Source: Cubamyces lactineus
Lineage: Eukaryota; Basidiomycota; Agaricomycetes; Polyporales; Polyporaceae
Assembly: GCA_022376465.1 (NCBI GenBank)
Contig: JACDTU010000001.1
Span: 2,046,001 to 2,110,000 of the forward strand
Reading direction: 5' to 3'
Length of the DNA: 64,000 nt
Part shown: piece after piece, positions 1 to 12,037 of the stretch
Position numbering within the stretch: position 1 is the first letter of the stretch
How the letters are laid out: the number at the start of each line of letters is the position of its first letter
The notes under the pieces: generated by a model
Database searches by the model: none
What the model saw: the letters and a program-made list of their open reading frames with translations, nothing else
What the model was told of the DNA's origin: nothing
Translations under genes and position numbers: made by a program

Positions 1-1496
1 TGAAACTGAGTTACGATGTGATGATTGACGACTGTGTCATATATGAAGAGTTTGAAGAGCCCAAAGTCGGAACCAGACTGCGCAAGCGGCAAGTGGACCG
101 GTGCGTACGGTAGGAGCAGCAGACGAGGTAGATCATGCGGAAATGCGGGACGTCCTGTGCTGTAATGTGAGGCGATACCAGAACTAACATGCACTATCAG
201 AGGGACTGACCGTGGCCGCAAACTCAAGCGGCTTACTGCGAACATCGCAGAGACGGAGAGTTTCCGATTAAGGACAGCAGAGCAGCCGAGCAAATAAGCA
301 TTACGCGACTCATGTGTAGAGGTTGAGAATGCGCAGGTATATGCAAAGTCGTTTCAGGAGGTGCAGCGAGAATAGAACCAGCATAGATAGTCCAGGTCAG
401 ATCGTGGGGGGACAGAATAACACATACATACTAGCACCGTCGATGTTCGGTAGTCACAGTGTGGGCCAAGTTTCAACCAGGAGCCGGAACCATTGCGCAG
501 GATCTCTTCCAATTGAGCAGATATACATGATACCATAAGCTGACCTCTACAAGTGGTCGTAGATCCCACTCAAGATGACACGAGTCACAAGCATACGGAG
601 GCCGGGGTGAGATGATACCAAATACACGTACCTTCGTTGACAACTGTGGGGACTCCTCAAGGTAATGGCGTTGGCTGCATATGATCAGTACGAAACTGAG
701 CGTGCGCCTTGGCGACAGTCAGGCCTGAAGATGCAAGCAGCCAAGAAGTGGTTTCGAGACCTAGAGTTCCTCCGAGTTCGCTATTGAGACGTGAAACGAG
801 GCACATGTGCGCGAGAGGAAAGCCTTCCATCCGTTGAAATTGACACTAATCAAACACAAGAACGTGACCGTACCTCTCGCTGACCAAATCGCAGTGCCCA
901 GCTGCTTGGGCCAACGCATGTTGTGCAGCCACGGCGCGCGAAGCTGGTGGAAGTACGGCGTCCGAGAGGCGCTAGAGTAAGGAGACGAAGGCTGCAAGTG
1001 TGATGTCGTGAATAAGCCCGGGAGGAGTTTGGTCGCACGCGAGAGTCAAGAGCCAAGGCGAAGGCTTCCGGCAAATTCCAGAGCTGAGGGCAGGCAAGAT
1101 GAGATTACACGCAATCGTGCGTAGTAACCGTTTCTCAGATGACCAAGACTGTCGGTCCAGCAGTGGGGAAGTCGTCGTCTAGCTCCTTCATATTCTTGCT
1201 TGGGCCAAGAGCGTGATGCACGAAGAAAGAGCGGAGGGGAGATAAATGGCTGCTCATCGTTGTGAACGATGGGGACGATGGCAAGAACGACGAGCGGAAA
1301 TACCGACGCGTCGGGTGGGCGTCTGCGGGGGCCGGGGGAGAGGGGCACGTGACGATGAGGAAGGGATTACATCATTATCGGTTTAGGGTGAGGAGGATCA
1401 GGAGGACGATGAGGCGATAAATACGAGCTGCACACACCAGAACGCTATCCGACTCTCTCTCACATCCTCCTCGACGACCACCACAACTTCCTCAAC
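1..1496. other. Upstream intergenic region, no gene seen
   Basis: Reading frames here are short and overlap on both strands without signal peptides, conserved motifs or splice-compatible continuations. The last 90 bases are the likely core promoter of the downstream superoxide dismutase gene: an A/T-rich GATAAATAC lies about 75 bp before its ATG, followed by a C/T-rich leader typical of well-expressed fungal genes. I see nothing else supportable. Confidence 0.5.
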
Positions 1497-2295
1497 ATGG
1501 CCCACGTTCTCCCCGACCTCCCCTACGCCTACGATGCCCTCGAGCCCTACATCTCCAAGCAGATCATGGAGCTTCACCACAAGAAGCACCACCAGACCTA
1601 CGTGAACTCCCTCAACGCCGCAGAGCAGGCTTACGCCAAGGCCTCCACCCCCAAGGAGCGCATCGCCCTCCAGGCTGCTCTCCGTTTCAACGGCGGTGGT
1701 GAGTGCTCGACGCGTCGCGCCGTGCGATAATAAGCGATAGCACTTAACGCGGTGCCGCAGGTCACATCAACCACTCCCTCTTCTGGAAGAACCTCGCTCC
1801 CTCCGCCTCTGAGGGCAAGGGCAACGGCGGTGTCCTCCGCGATGGCCCCCTCAAGGAGGCCATCACCAAGACCTGGGGCTCCCTCGACAACTTCAAGAAG
1901 GAGTTCAACACCACCACCGCTGCTATCCAGGGCTCCGGCTGGGGCTGGCTCGTGAGTACCTTCTCGGTTCGCGAAGACGATCATTAGTAACTAAATGACG
2001 TGCTTCTGCGCTTCCAGGGCTACAACCCCCAGACTAAGGTCCTCGAGATCACCACCACCGCTAACCAGGACCCCCTCCTGAGCCACGTCCCTATCATTGG
2101 TGTCGACATCTGGGAGCACGCCTTCTACCTCCAGTACCTCAACGTTAAGGCTGACGTGAGTCCAACATATCACGGTTTCTTCTGGCGCCGATATTGACTA
2201 GTTAACTTAAGTACCTCAACGCCATCTGGAACGTCATCAACTTCGACGAGGCCGAGAAGCGCTTCCTCGAGGCCCAGTCTGGCGCCAAGCTCTAA
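1497..2295 (+). CDS. Manganese superoxide dismutase, cytosolic type
   Basis: Converts superoxide to oxygen and hydrogen peroxide using Mn. Four exons (1497-1698, 1761-1951, 2018-2155, 2212-2295) join in frame into a 204-aa protein, normal for a mature Mn-SOD. Visible family features are the N-terminal [13 protein letters not shown], the [10 protein letters not shown] helix with first metal ligand His27, GHINHSLFW with the second ligand His, and the C-terminal [11 protein letters not shown] box supplying Asp and His ligands. All introns are GT...AG, 54-66 bp. The ATG lies directly before the SOD core, so no mitochondrial presequence is encoded; fungi often have both mitochondrial and cytosolic Mn-SODs and this looks like the cytosolic form. 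No broken or missing residues were seen. Confidence 0.96.
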
Positions 2296-5200
2296 GCGTT
2301 CGTACGATCTAGCGCTTACCACTTGGTAGCTATGCGGAGGGTGTGAGAAGTTATAACGCAAAATAGGTTGGGGACGGAAGTATCAATTGCATGTGTATAG
2401 TACGTGATCAATGGATGCTGCTTGTAGCTTTTTCTCGGAGGGTTCCTGGCTTCTGCTCCGCGCGCTTCCTTGAACGTCGGCTAAATCATGCAAGACGTCT
2501 CGTAGCCTCGTGTTTGCGCCAGTTGCACTGCGACGGCTGGCCGTCGATGTATTTTTTGTTCTCGCGGCCCTCCGGACGACACTTACTCATTGTCACGATT
2601 CATCATGATCATCCTCGCACATTGCCCTCGGTATGCTCACTTTTCATCACCACAGAGCCAGAGACATCGCTATAGTTTGCCTAGTGTCCAAGAAGCTGTC
2701 ACCGGGGGCATCGGCGTGTGGAACTGCTCGTTACACGAGAAACACACGATAGTTAGATGTCAAATGTGGTTCTTTGTAACACCATATGTGCTACCTTTGT
2801 CCAATGCTGATTACATCGGTCTTTCAAGATGTAACTAGCATGTAACGCGGTTTTTGCGTAACATTTCAAGTTTGATTAGCCTGGTACATTCGGTGGAACG
2901 CCGTGCTACATATTGCCAGTGATTACGATATAATATCAATGTAACCACTTATCTCACAGGTCGGTGCCCCCGGTGTGTAACTACGAGGCATGCGGTACGA
3001 GCTTCCGATGGTAAGCCGGATTTTGGTCGACGCTGTCACTGACCTGATGCATATGTTCGAATTCCTCTTGGCCATGGAGGATATCGAGAAGCTTGGCCTC
3101 CGGTATCGTGCTAATGAGCCGACAGGGCTGCTTGTTGGAATCCCTTGCACGGTAATTGAACACAGATATCTTGGTACGTGACAATTACCGACATGGCTAG
3201 TTGGTGTGCAATACAGTCCTCCATACGTACAGCAGGCGACCGATGTAACGCCCGGCCGGATGCCCGGCGTTACGGACTAGAGTGGCTGGACCCGGCCTCG
3301 CTCACCGGTGTAACGGCTCTAGTAAGGTGTAATTGACTGGATAAGTGGGACGGATAGTCCAACGGTTGTGCGGTGTGCAATTCCCGCGCATTCCATTTTC
3401 CCCAGTTGTTACAACCCAGCAAAGTCGGCAGGCTGCCCCTTAGTGATCTTTGACCAGAGCCAAACGCTCGAGGGCTAGCAGACGAATGCATACTCGCTCT
3501 TCGTCGTTTACTGCGGGCCCGGGCACGCGACATTCAGATAGGTGAGCATCGGCGCGTGCGCCGTGCATCGTAGACTGCTCGTCCCAAAGCTGCACGACAA
3601 ACGACATGCGCGACGATCCGGATCTTTACTTCCATACTACGTCCCAGGGTGAGTGTACGGTACTCGTGGGCCATCTCATACCATCGGTTTACTTACGCTG
3701 TTGCGGGCATGGCTCAGAGGAGGGACGTCTTATCATGCTGCACTACGTTGAAGACGCCTCGGGCCCGCGCATCGAGATGAACGCGAATGCCAGTATCCAA
3801 TACAACATGCCTGAACTTTCCACGCGCTGGTCTTGCGCTTGTAGTTCGGTATTTTCTCATTGCCAGGTTCCGTCTTGATCTTGTAATCCAAGTAATTCCC
3901 CTGAAACCCTACGGTGTGGTCTGAGAGGATGACGCGAGACGTACTTACAGCTATGTAAAGGGTCCAGGTGGTGGTCAGCTGCGACTTAGTTGCCGATGCG
4001 CCGCGTAACGAGCAGAATGGACAGACTTGTCTAGCTGAAGGCACAAGCCTTCGGGAATTTGTCAAGACGTCAAGACGTCAACATGGATTCGATATTGCGA
4101 CGAAGAGATACTGATGCCTTGGCAATCGCCAACTCGTAGTCGTCAATTGCAGCAGGCTGTGGCTGGACACGCTCACCTTAGATATCAGAATCGATGAGAG
4201 AATATAGGCAGCCCTGAGCCCGACTTTATTTCATCGATACTTCGGAGAGCTCATCATTTCGTAAGGCTTTATAGGAGGTTGTACTTCCTCTACACTGTCC
4301 GCCATGTTCGGACGGTGACATGCAGGATGGAGGACGACCGGAAATGTTTGCAAACATTCCTGTCCAGCGAGCCGCCCTTGACCACAAACTTAATGTGCCT
4401 GGGCGGATGCACGCTAGTTGGGGATGATCGAGCGAGTACTGTTGTCGCGCCGACGCGCCGGATCCGGATGCGGAGCTAATAGAGCTGTTCAGCGTCCCAT
4501 CAACGGCGAAGGCATCGGAGAGATGAAATTTCACTCCAGAATTATACCATTGTGGTTCACCGACCGGGTGCGCCTACTTGCTCTACGCCGGCGGCGTGTG
4601 GGTTCGTGATGAGCTATGGCCAAAACCATCAGTCGTGACCTGTACACAATAGGCCTTACATGCGCGCATATCGTCCAAACCCATCCGAGCTAACTGAGGA
4701 CGAACGCGAGAGCCAGCGGTAGGTTACATTTCCGGCTAGGCCCAACGCGCTTGAAGAGATTCACAGCGTTTCAAATCCTATGGGGGCGGGCGGTCAGTAC
4801 GACTTGGATGTCTTGTCGAGACTGAGCAATCCACGAGACCAACTCACTACGGACCATCCTCCCGTGGTAAACATTGCGGCCTTCTGAACTCGTCATTGGT
4901 TCCAAGGGAACAATCGTCGAGGGGGCATGTATCGCCCATCGACCGCGCTATAGCCTATCTTCGGAGTGAGAGTGGCCATGCTAACGCTCAGTGGTATACC
5001 ACGCAGCGAAGGCAGCGCCTCTCCCATGCACAGTGTATCATCGCGCTTCGACAAAGAGGAGACAGTGTCACATAGAGTGTGGTTGTGGCGGTTGTCCGGA
5101 AACTTCGTGGATGCGGCCAAACCAGTGGTCGGCGTTTGTGTCCAAGCAGCTTCGCCGCGCACGGAGGTTCATTGACATTGGCAATGTGCACGAGCAGCCG

Positions 5201-6203
5201 GGAAGGGTCGGTAATGACCAGGGTGACCAGGGAAAGATGTATTAAAACGTATGCGAGTTACCAATGTGCAGAGGGCCCTTCGAACGGAGTTCGATGTGTG
5301 GCACTCTCACGTAGCATATGTCTTGCTCCCGGTTGTAATGTCCTTGTACGCGACGGTTTTATGGTAAATGCTCCTTCCCGGCGGATTAATGTCCCGGATT
5401 GATCACGGAGAATACCTCGAATACTATGCTACTGTTTGAACTCGTGTGGACAGTACCAATGCGTATGTTGTAATCTGCGGCTGCGCCAGGCGCGCGTAGA
5501 TCATTGGCAATGGGATGATGACGACGCCCGGATATGTGGTGTACGATACCTGTCATGCAAGCCATAGCGTTTCCTGATGATATACTGGAATCACGTACGG
5601 CACCCGGGCATTACTCCACATTGAAAGGCGTTTGCGTTCTGCAGGCAATATGATGGTAGATGAGCGATAAACGAGGCGGACCAGCGTACGGTTAGTAAGA
5701 GAGAGGTTCCGTCAATCAATTTGCACTCGTCATCCGTCCACAAACTCTCGAACCTCGTCTAGAATATACTGCCTGAACGCCCGTATTGCCAGGTGCCAAT
5801 CGGCCTAGGTTTGCAGGCGGAGGACGCACGCCCGTTCTGCATCAGGTTCTTCGTGTGGCGTTTCGAGGGCTTGAGTCCAGTCGGGAATGTCGACAACAAG
5901 AACTATGAGATGCATTGAGCGGCAATTGTGGTTGGCTGGGGAGCGACGCTCAGACATCGTGTCGTCTCGAGACTCACCGGTAGGGCCGACTCGAGATTTC
6001 AACGGCGGGTTGTTGACGCTCATGGGCCTGTTATATAGAGCTCGAAGCCCTGCCATTCCCTCAGACTCCAGTCTACAACTCCAAGCAATCAGCCAAAGAC
6101 AGCCCCCGTCTCTCCAGACAACTTACTCTCTCCTCGGTGAGCTAGTCGTTGTCCGGGACATCGAGAACGACACTGACGATGCGCTATTGCAACAGCATTC
6201 GCC
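2296..6203. other. Gene-poor stretch, about 3.9 kb
   Basis: No reading frame here has a recognisable domain, a signal peptide or a chain of splice-compatible exons. It contains scattered short frames under about 110 codons on both strands. Towards the right end, TTATATAG at about 6031 is a plausible TATA element for the secreted protein gene that follows. Decayed coding sequence or a non-coding RNA cannot be excluded. Confidence 0.45.
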
Positions 6204-6560
6204 ATGCAGTTCAAACTCGGAGCTTTTGCCACCCTCGCCGTCGCCCTCGCGGCCCTCACCCCTTCGGCCCTCGCTGCCAACTGCTACAGCTCGTCTGGCT
6301 GCAGCCAGTGCGAGAGCGAGTCGAGCGTGTACGCCGCTCGCCAGCAGTTCTGCGGCTCCGACGACTGGTCCCACAGCTCGTCCCTCGGCTGGGGCTGGGC
6401 ACACGTCACGCTTGACGGCGAGTTCTACTCGCAGCAGGAGTGCTGGGACGGCTTCCAAGACATCATCGAGCAATGCTACGGCCAGAGGAACGGCGGCGTC
6501 TACTACTACGACTACAACGGCGACTCTGCCCGCCTCGACGTCAACTTTTGTGACTGCTAG
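6204..6560 (+). CDS. Small secreted cysteine-rich protein, Y3-lectin-like
   Basis: A single-exon 118-aa protein. Residues 1-24 form a clear signal peptide (hydrophobic core ending Pro-Ser-Ala-Leu-Ala, cleavage before Ala-Asn-Cys). The mature part of about 94 residues has eight cysteines, enough for four disulfides, and a C-terminal half with the order Cys-x-x-x-Phe-x-x-Ile-Ile-x-x-Cys, then an Asn-Gly-Gly turn, Tyr-rich strand and Leu-Asp-Val-Asn-Phe-Cys. From memory this order resembles the fungal glycan-binding Y3-like family described from Coprinus comatus; that assignment is inference. Expected role is extracellular, as a carbohydrate-binding or effector-like protein. The ATG is the only one giving a signal peptide. 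A 233-codon overlapping frame starting at 5887 is a shadow. Confidence 0.8.
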   Translation: MQFKLGAFATLAVALAALTPSALAANCYSSSGCSQCESESSVYAARQQFCGSDDWSHSSSLGWGWAHVTLDGEFYSQQECWDGFQDIIEQCYGQRNGGVYYYDYNGDSARLDVNFCDC

Positions 6561-7582
6561 AGAGTTACGGAGTACTCACTATCCGTAACAAGGCGATGAA
6601 TGTAGGACCGTAGGGAGGCTGTTGGGCGAAGGCGGATTTCTTGGTTTCTGGATAGCGTTTGTAACGGGAGCGGAAGATCGGTCGAGGACATAATAAATTT
6701 GATTATATGCGTCGTACAAAACTGGTCAGAGCAAGAACTGGCCTGAATTTTACCTGCAGATGAGGTATTAGTTGACGAACTGATACTAGGCTGCACGAGA
6801 TGAACGTTGAACGTTCCCGCGGGACTTGCCGAGCGCATGGTAGCCTCGGGCGCCTACTTGCGCTTAGCTGTGCAGTTTGAATTTGCATCGCAACAGTTCA
6901 AACTGAACCGTCATGCCTGTGCGCAACCGCCAAGCCCTATGCTTCGTATGCCTTGATTCTCATGATATCGGAGAAGCATCTGTGGAGCCGTGGGCCAGGC
7001 TAGCCCTATGATCATCATCCAGCTCACCGGCACAACAGCACGGTATGATATCGGTGCGATGTTCAACATTCAACGAGAGTTGCATCTGCCAGTCGCAATG
7101 GACCTTCCCGCCGTGATGATAATGAATAATTCCGTGCCTAATGTCTGACGCATACGCCTTGGCGAGTCTAGCACGCTTCCTCTTCCTCCCGATAAGCTTA
7201 CGAGCTCAAGGACAGAGCATCGATGCATGCCGTTCTCCGACAGCACTTGAAGGGAAAGGACCTAATGTCTCCCTACTCACTGCTCTTTGACACAGTTTTG
7301 GTGTATCATCAGTACGTTCAGCAACCTTTCCTAGCCACGACCGTGGCAAGCGCCTAGGGAGGGCGGTCGATGGATCAAGCATTGCCACAGCATCCTCCGC
7401 GGGCAGTACGTTCTTTCTCGCATCGCTTACATCTGAGTACACTGAACTTAACTCTATATATTGGTTCCGATTGATCTCGACTTATCTCTACTACATGAGC
7501 CCGATGAGCGAGGTCTTTGACGATACGTTCCAACGCGCCTTGCCCCGCCCTTCAGCCTTCCTGAACTACCACCTGCTATCGG
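6561..7582. other. Intergenic region, possible unresolved 5' exon of the next gene
   Basis: No complete gene is seen. The right half (about 7480-7620) may hold a 5' exon of the membrane-protein gene that follows, because a GTACGT donor near 7612 and possible acceptors around 7660-7680 sit there, but no signal peptide could be read with confidence. Confidence 0.3.
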
Positions 7583-9552
7583 TTGCCCAAATATTCTGGT
7601 CGCATATCTATGGTACGTTATATGCCTCTTGCATTTCAGTCCGTTGATAGTGATCCGCATGATATGACAGCGCGTCGTCTAATCCGTCGTGAACTTGAAT
7701 ACCGCCGTCGGAGGCTCATCGTTCTGCTCGGACAAGATCTAAGGGACGACTACAGGTTGCAGCATAGGAGCACCATGAAGGACCACCGCGTCACAGCATG
7801 CACTCTATCTTCCACGGAGACCGTCATGCTCATTCCCGGAACCGGTATCGTTACTTTCCCCGAGATTGCGCCCTCCCTTTCCGCCAAAATCGATCTCAGT
7901 ATCTCATCTAACAGTAGCCCCACCGTCTTCAACTCCGAGCACTGTGATCACATTGCCCCTGCACGCACTCACACTATCACCCAGCCCTCCCCCAGCCCTC
8001 TCTCTACCCCGTCTTTCTCTGAGAACTCTTCGTCCACAATCTCCAAACTCACAACGCCCGCGTCCTCCGAGAACACTACCTCTTCATCCTCCGACACTAC
8101 TTCGACTTCACCCTCAAGGAGCCTGAGACCTTCCCCTCCATTATTTGGGAGCACTTCTTTCTCGTCATCCGAGAAGGTTTCCCCTTCAAACTCGAGGACT
8201 ACTACACGCACAGTTCGGTTAGATAATCCCATAACGAGCACGTCCAATGGCACCTCCCCGAGCTCCCGGCCTAGCCTGGTAGAGATGCACCCCAGTCCAT
8301 TTTTAGCAACGATACCGACGTCGCTCCCTCCGCTTGCAATACCAACGAGTCACGTTCCCGTCAGTGACAGTATTTCTATAACTGGGTCTATCGCACCGCA
8401 GAGGACGGCTGCGGCAGCGAGGGTTACGGCGAGCACTGTGGTCACCCAACTAGAAACTATCACCCCCGCACCAAACACCACTTCCGGCACTATATATACA
8501 ACGCCAGTGACCTTCACGCCCCAAACACCGAATACTACCACAGTTACAATCGCCACAGTCGCCGTCGGGGCTCTGAAGGGCGGAGATCATACGCACGTCA
8601 TAGAGATTGTCGAGACGTGCCTCCTCGCCGTGGTCGCTGCGGTCGTGTTGGCCGTTGGTTTGTGGATCGTGAGGCGAAGATGGAAACGCAGAAGCTGTGC
8701 TGCCCTCTGTGAGTATAAACCCCATCACCTCTCCCGCGTCGCAATATCGTCATATAGATATGTATTCTCATGAGCTCCTTCCATCCTGTTACAGATGCTT
8801 CAGAGACGAACCAGGCCGCGCTGTCAGTAGTGCATACCTTCGCAGGCAATTCAGTAGCCGGTAGGAACAACATCTCGAGCGCGTCCACTCCAACACCTCG
8901 CAGTGCACCATACAGGGCCCATGATATAATTTGCGACAGACCCCCACTCCATGCCTCAGACGGGAAGGAAGATGTGGAGAGAGACGCAGACTACCATTCC
9001 ACCGCCCCTGCAACGTCAGTGCGCTCAGACGCTTCGCCTCGGACTTCTACCACGGCGTCTTACATCAATGCGCTCTGTCCGGAGACATCTTCGTCGCCAC
9101 GGACAGCTCGCGCACTCCCTGCACCCCCTTCTCCCGCTCCTCCTTACGTCGCACATACCCGGCCAGGTTCCAGCCCTGGTGCACAGTTGGCGGGTTCCCG
9201 GCCGCCGGACATTCCAGCCCCCATTGTCCCGGTCCTCTCCTGGTACCCTGTCAGCGGTGCAGATCCGGTCACGAGCATTGCAGTCCCACGCGCAAGCATG
9301 GAAGAGGGCTATGCCGGCCATCCGGCGAGATGGGTCGGCACGCCGGTGTCCTCGACGTACTTGCTAGAAGACGTGCATCCGAACGCAGATGCGATTCAAG
9401 CGGCAATACACTCGAGCAGGGCACACTATTATATGGAACCGCTTCACGGGAGTAGACGGACGTATGTGAGTTCGTTCGATGCGGGGTGTTCGGAGGTGGA
9501 CGTACCAGGGGACTCAGACGTGCCGCCCGAGTACAGACGAAGTCCCGAGTAG
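7583..9552 (+). CDS. Array member A: mucin-like single-pass membrane protein
   Basis: Function unknown. Two exons are clear: one ending at 8708 and one from 8795 to 9552, joined by an 86-bp phase-1 intron. Exon 1 encodes a long Ser/Thr/Pro-rich stalk (about 7940-8580), then a transmembrane helix (ETCLLAVVAAVVLAVGLW) and a basic stop-transfer stretch (RRRWKRR). Exon 2 encodes a disordered tail ending with a VPPEYR (PPxY) motif ten residues before the stop. The tail shares SYI-x-x-LCPET followed by LPAPPSPAPPYV with array member B, so the two are close paralogues. The true start and signal peptide are not resolved; 7583 is only the beginning of the open frame. Confidence 0.65.
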
Positions 9553-10684
9553 CGCCTCGACAATCGAAATCTTGATCATGCACGTCGTGCTGGCAATGAC
9601 ATGTTACTTACTTAGAGCTTTCGCTTGCGGTGTCGGGTAGCACCGTGGCGGCAAGTAGCTATATGCCCTAGGGCAGGTTGAACACGATCTCGGGACTTGC
9701 CGAAGGTACCTATGTGCGCTTAAGCACTTGTATTCTACTTACATTATAGATTGCACCGCCAATCGAACCGCCATCGCTCTAGTGCGGACCCGCCGGTACA
9801 CTTGTCGTCAATCTCGGAAGCCCGTCGTTCTGTACTGCATTGACCAAAGGGGATCGTCCCATATTTGAACGATGGCCGCGGTGCTGGAGCTCGGCCGGAA
9901 TCCGATAGCGCCGAGGTGCTGGACGCATTGATACAGTGCTGATGCGTCAGTGTTCGTCTCGAATCCTCTTGACGTCGACCAGTCCTCCAGGAAGGTGTGC
10001 ACACGTATGTGTTAGGCGGAATCTATTGGTTCAATGGAAGTTGCCATACTCACAGCATCATCTGCATCCTTGATTGTCAGGTTCTCCCTGTGGTTCGTGA
10101 ATGTCGAATCCGACGCTATCCATGGCAGCTCGCTCGAACGCGCCCTAGAAGCAGCTCAAACTCGCACAGTACTGTGTACAGATGAACCGGTATTGCCTAC
10201 AACTATACTGGCTCTGCGAGGCCACCTCCACGCCAGCGGTACGACGGCAATCTGACCATTCGAGCTTTCACAAATCGGATGTTGGCGAGAGCGAGAGCGA
10301 GGCACGCGACGCCACGCAATGAACCACATCCATTCATCATCTGCTTGTTCTTCTCGGAGGCTTGATGGTCGTACGCGCCCTTAGACACATAGCCGATTCT
10401 TCGGCTCCCCGTTCCTCTTAGGTCGGATGGCATGTGCAACGCGAGTCCTTCCGCCGCACCCCGCCGGGGAATCTTACCTCTGACGCTCCTAGTTCCTCTG
10501 AATCTCCATCTAGAACTACTCACACTCTTTTTGAACCCTTCCCCTCATTTGCGTACTACAGCGACACTTGTCATCCTGAGGCCTCTGGCTGCCAGGTGAG
10601 CCCCGTCCTCTGTAGTATAACCGTAGACGAAGTGAAAGACTGATAACCTGCACAGCTGCTCGCGGAACTGTAACACTGGCAGAC
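9553..10684. other. Intergenic or unresolved 5' region of member B
   Basis: Contains only short frames. One + strand segment around 10440-10592 ends in a Cys-containing stretch (SDTCHPEASGC) followed by a good GTGAGC donor, and an acceptor CTGGCAG sits just before the next frame, so an ectodomain exon of member B may lie here. The minus-strand frames around 9750-10000 have no recognisable motif. Confidence 0.3.
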
Positions 10685-12037
10685 ATGTCTCTATACCACC
10701 ATAAGTACTTCTTTGTACGGTCTATTGGCGTACCTCCAAGAGGCGTCCATTTCCCCCGCGATGGCTTGAGCATTCCCTTTCTAGGGGAGACCCCTACAGA
10801 CACTTCGACCAGCCTGTTCATGACGGCCACGACATTCACATGGATTGGTACTGCAGTGGGGCCTGCTCCGAACGATGCATCCACTCCGACTGCTACAGTA
10901 GGAAAAACTACACCTGCCGCTGGCACATCCGTACCGAACTCGGATCCTACGAGCATGACTGCAGCTGCAGTCACAGACACCGCAGACGCCCAGAACCCTA
11001 CTGGAACTTGGATGCCTCCAGCGACGACGGCAACTACAACAGATGGCTCGGAGACTAGCGATCAGCAGGATCAATGGTCATCCACCACAAACAATCCCAC
11101 CCCCACCTCCTTCGACTCGGCAACGCTCTCATCTATTCCTGATAGAATGACTTCGGCGCCGGGAACAACGGCCATTTCCACCACGTCCTCTATATTCACC
11201 CCCTCGACCTCGGCGAATACCGACGCGCAATCGATCATTCCCTCCCCTACTGCTGCTGCTTCTAGGAAAGACCAGCACGGGATCAGCACGACGACGATCG
11301 TGGAGGTCGTCGCAATCTGTTTGGCATGTCTTTGTGCGCTCATTCTGGCTCTGCTCCTTTGGCGCGTGCTGAGGAGGAGAAGACGTGACAGCATGAACTT
11401 CGGTGACCCAGGTATGCGCCCGTCTGTTCTCAGTTTGACATCATACTCATTCGGACTAGAATTTGGCTCGGTTCCCCCTGCGGATATGGCTGCTTCGACG
11501 GATATGGACTCACATATACCGACGTTACCCTCGGATTACGGTACTTCCCGCGAAGATCCTCGATGGCGTCAAATGCCTCTCGCGATTGACACCAGCGACA
11601 TTGGAAGTGATACACTGCAATCCGGATACCTTAAACACGACCCTTCGAGCTACGATACGCCCACCGACGAGACTGCTGAGGCCAGCTCGCCGATACGTGT
11701 ATCATCGACTACGAGTACGCTATCGTACATCGACACGCTCTGTCCGGAAACCGCTCGACCGCTCCCCGCTCCTTCCACACCCCTCCCCCGTTACGTCCCA
11801 CAATCCCGACCACTCCCTGTTCCCGAAGGCCTCGATTCTCCGTTTGCGTCTATGTATTCGGTCGAGGACAGATTGAGCATAGCAGCTGGAAGCGTTGACG
11901 GCCATGCAGGAGACGCTTACTCGAGGCCTATGGCGGTGTATGGCTCTGTCCATGGACAGTCATCACTTAGCTTGGACCATCGTGCGAGCTGGGTTACCTA
12001 TACGGAACAGCCACCGCCGGTGTACAGTCAGTATTAG
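10685..12037 (+). CDS. Array member B: mucin-like single-pass membrane protein
   Basis: Function unknown. The frame encodes a Ser/Thr-rich stalk (about 10800-11270), a transmembrane helix (VEVVAICLACLCALILALLLW), an Arg-rich stop-transfer stretch and, after a probable 48-bp phase-1 intron (11412-11459, length a multiple of three so it does not break the frame), a tail of about 190 residues. The tail contains SYIDTLCPET and LPAPSTPLPRYV, closely matching member A, and ends EQPPPVYSQY, giving a terminal PPxY motif. The 5' exon with the signal peptide is not assigned; the first codon given opens the frame right after a plausible acceptor. Confidence 0.65.
   Translation: MSLYHHKYFFVRSIGVPPRGVHFPRDGLSIPFLGETPTDTSTSLFMTATTFTWIGTAVGPAPNDASTPTATVGKTTPAAGTSVPNSDPTSMTAAAVTDTADAQNPTGTWMPPATTATTTDGSETSDQQDQWSSTTNNPTPTSFDSATLSSIPDRMTSAPGTTAISTTSSIFTPSTSANTDAQSIIPSPTAAASRKDQHGISTTTIVEVVAICLACLCALILALLLWRVLRRRRRDSMNFGDPGMRPSVLSLTSYSFGLEFGSVPPADMAASTDMDSHIPTLPSDYGTSREDPRWRQMPLAIDTSDIGSDTLQSGYLKHDPSSYDTPTDETAEASSPIRVSSTTSTLSYIDTLCPETARPLPAPSTPLPRYVPQSRPLPVPEGLDSPFASMYSVEDRLSIAAGSVDGHAGDAYSRPMAVYGSVHGQSSLSLDHRASWVTYTEQPPPVYSQY

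Noticed and set aside
5887..6588. 233-codon + strand frame overlapping the secreted protein
   Set aside because: It is in another frame of the Cys-rich gene, is composed of Arg/Ser/Thr/Ala from GC-rich codon shadowing and has no signal peptide or domain.
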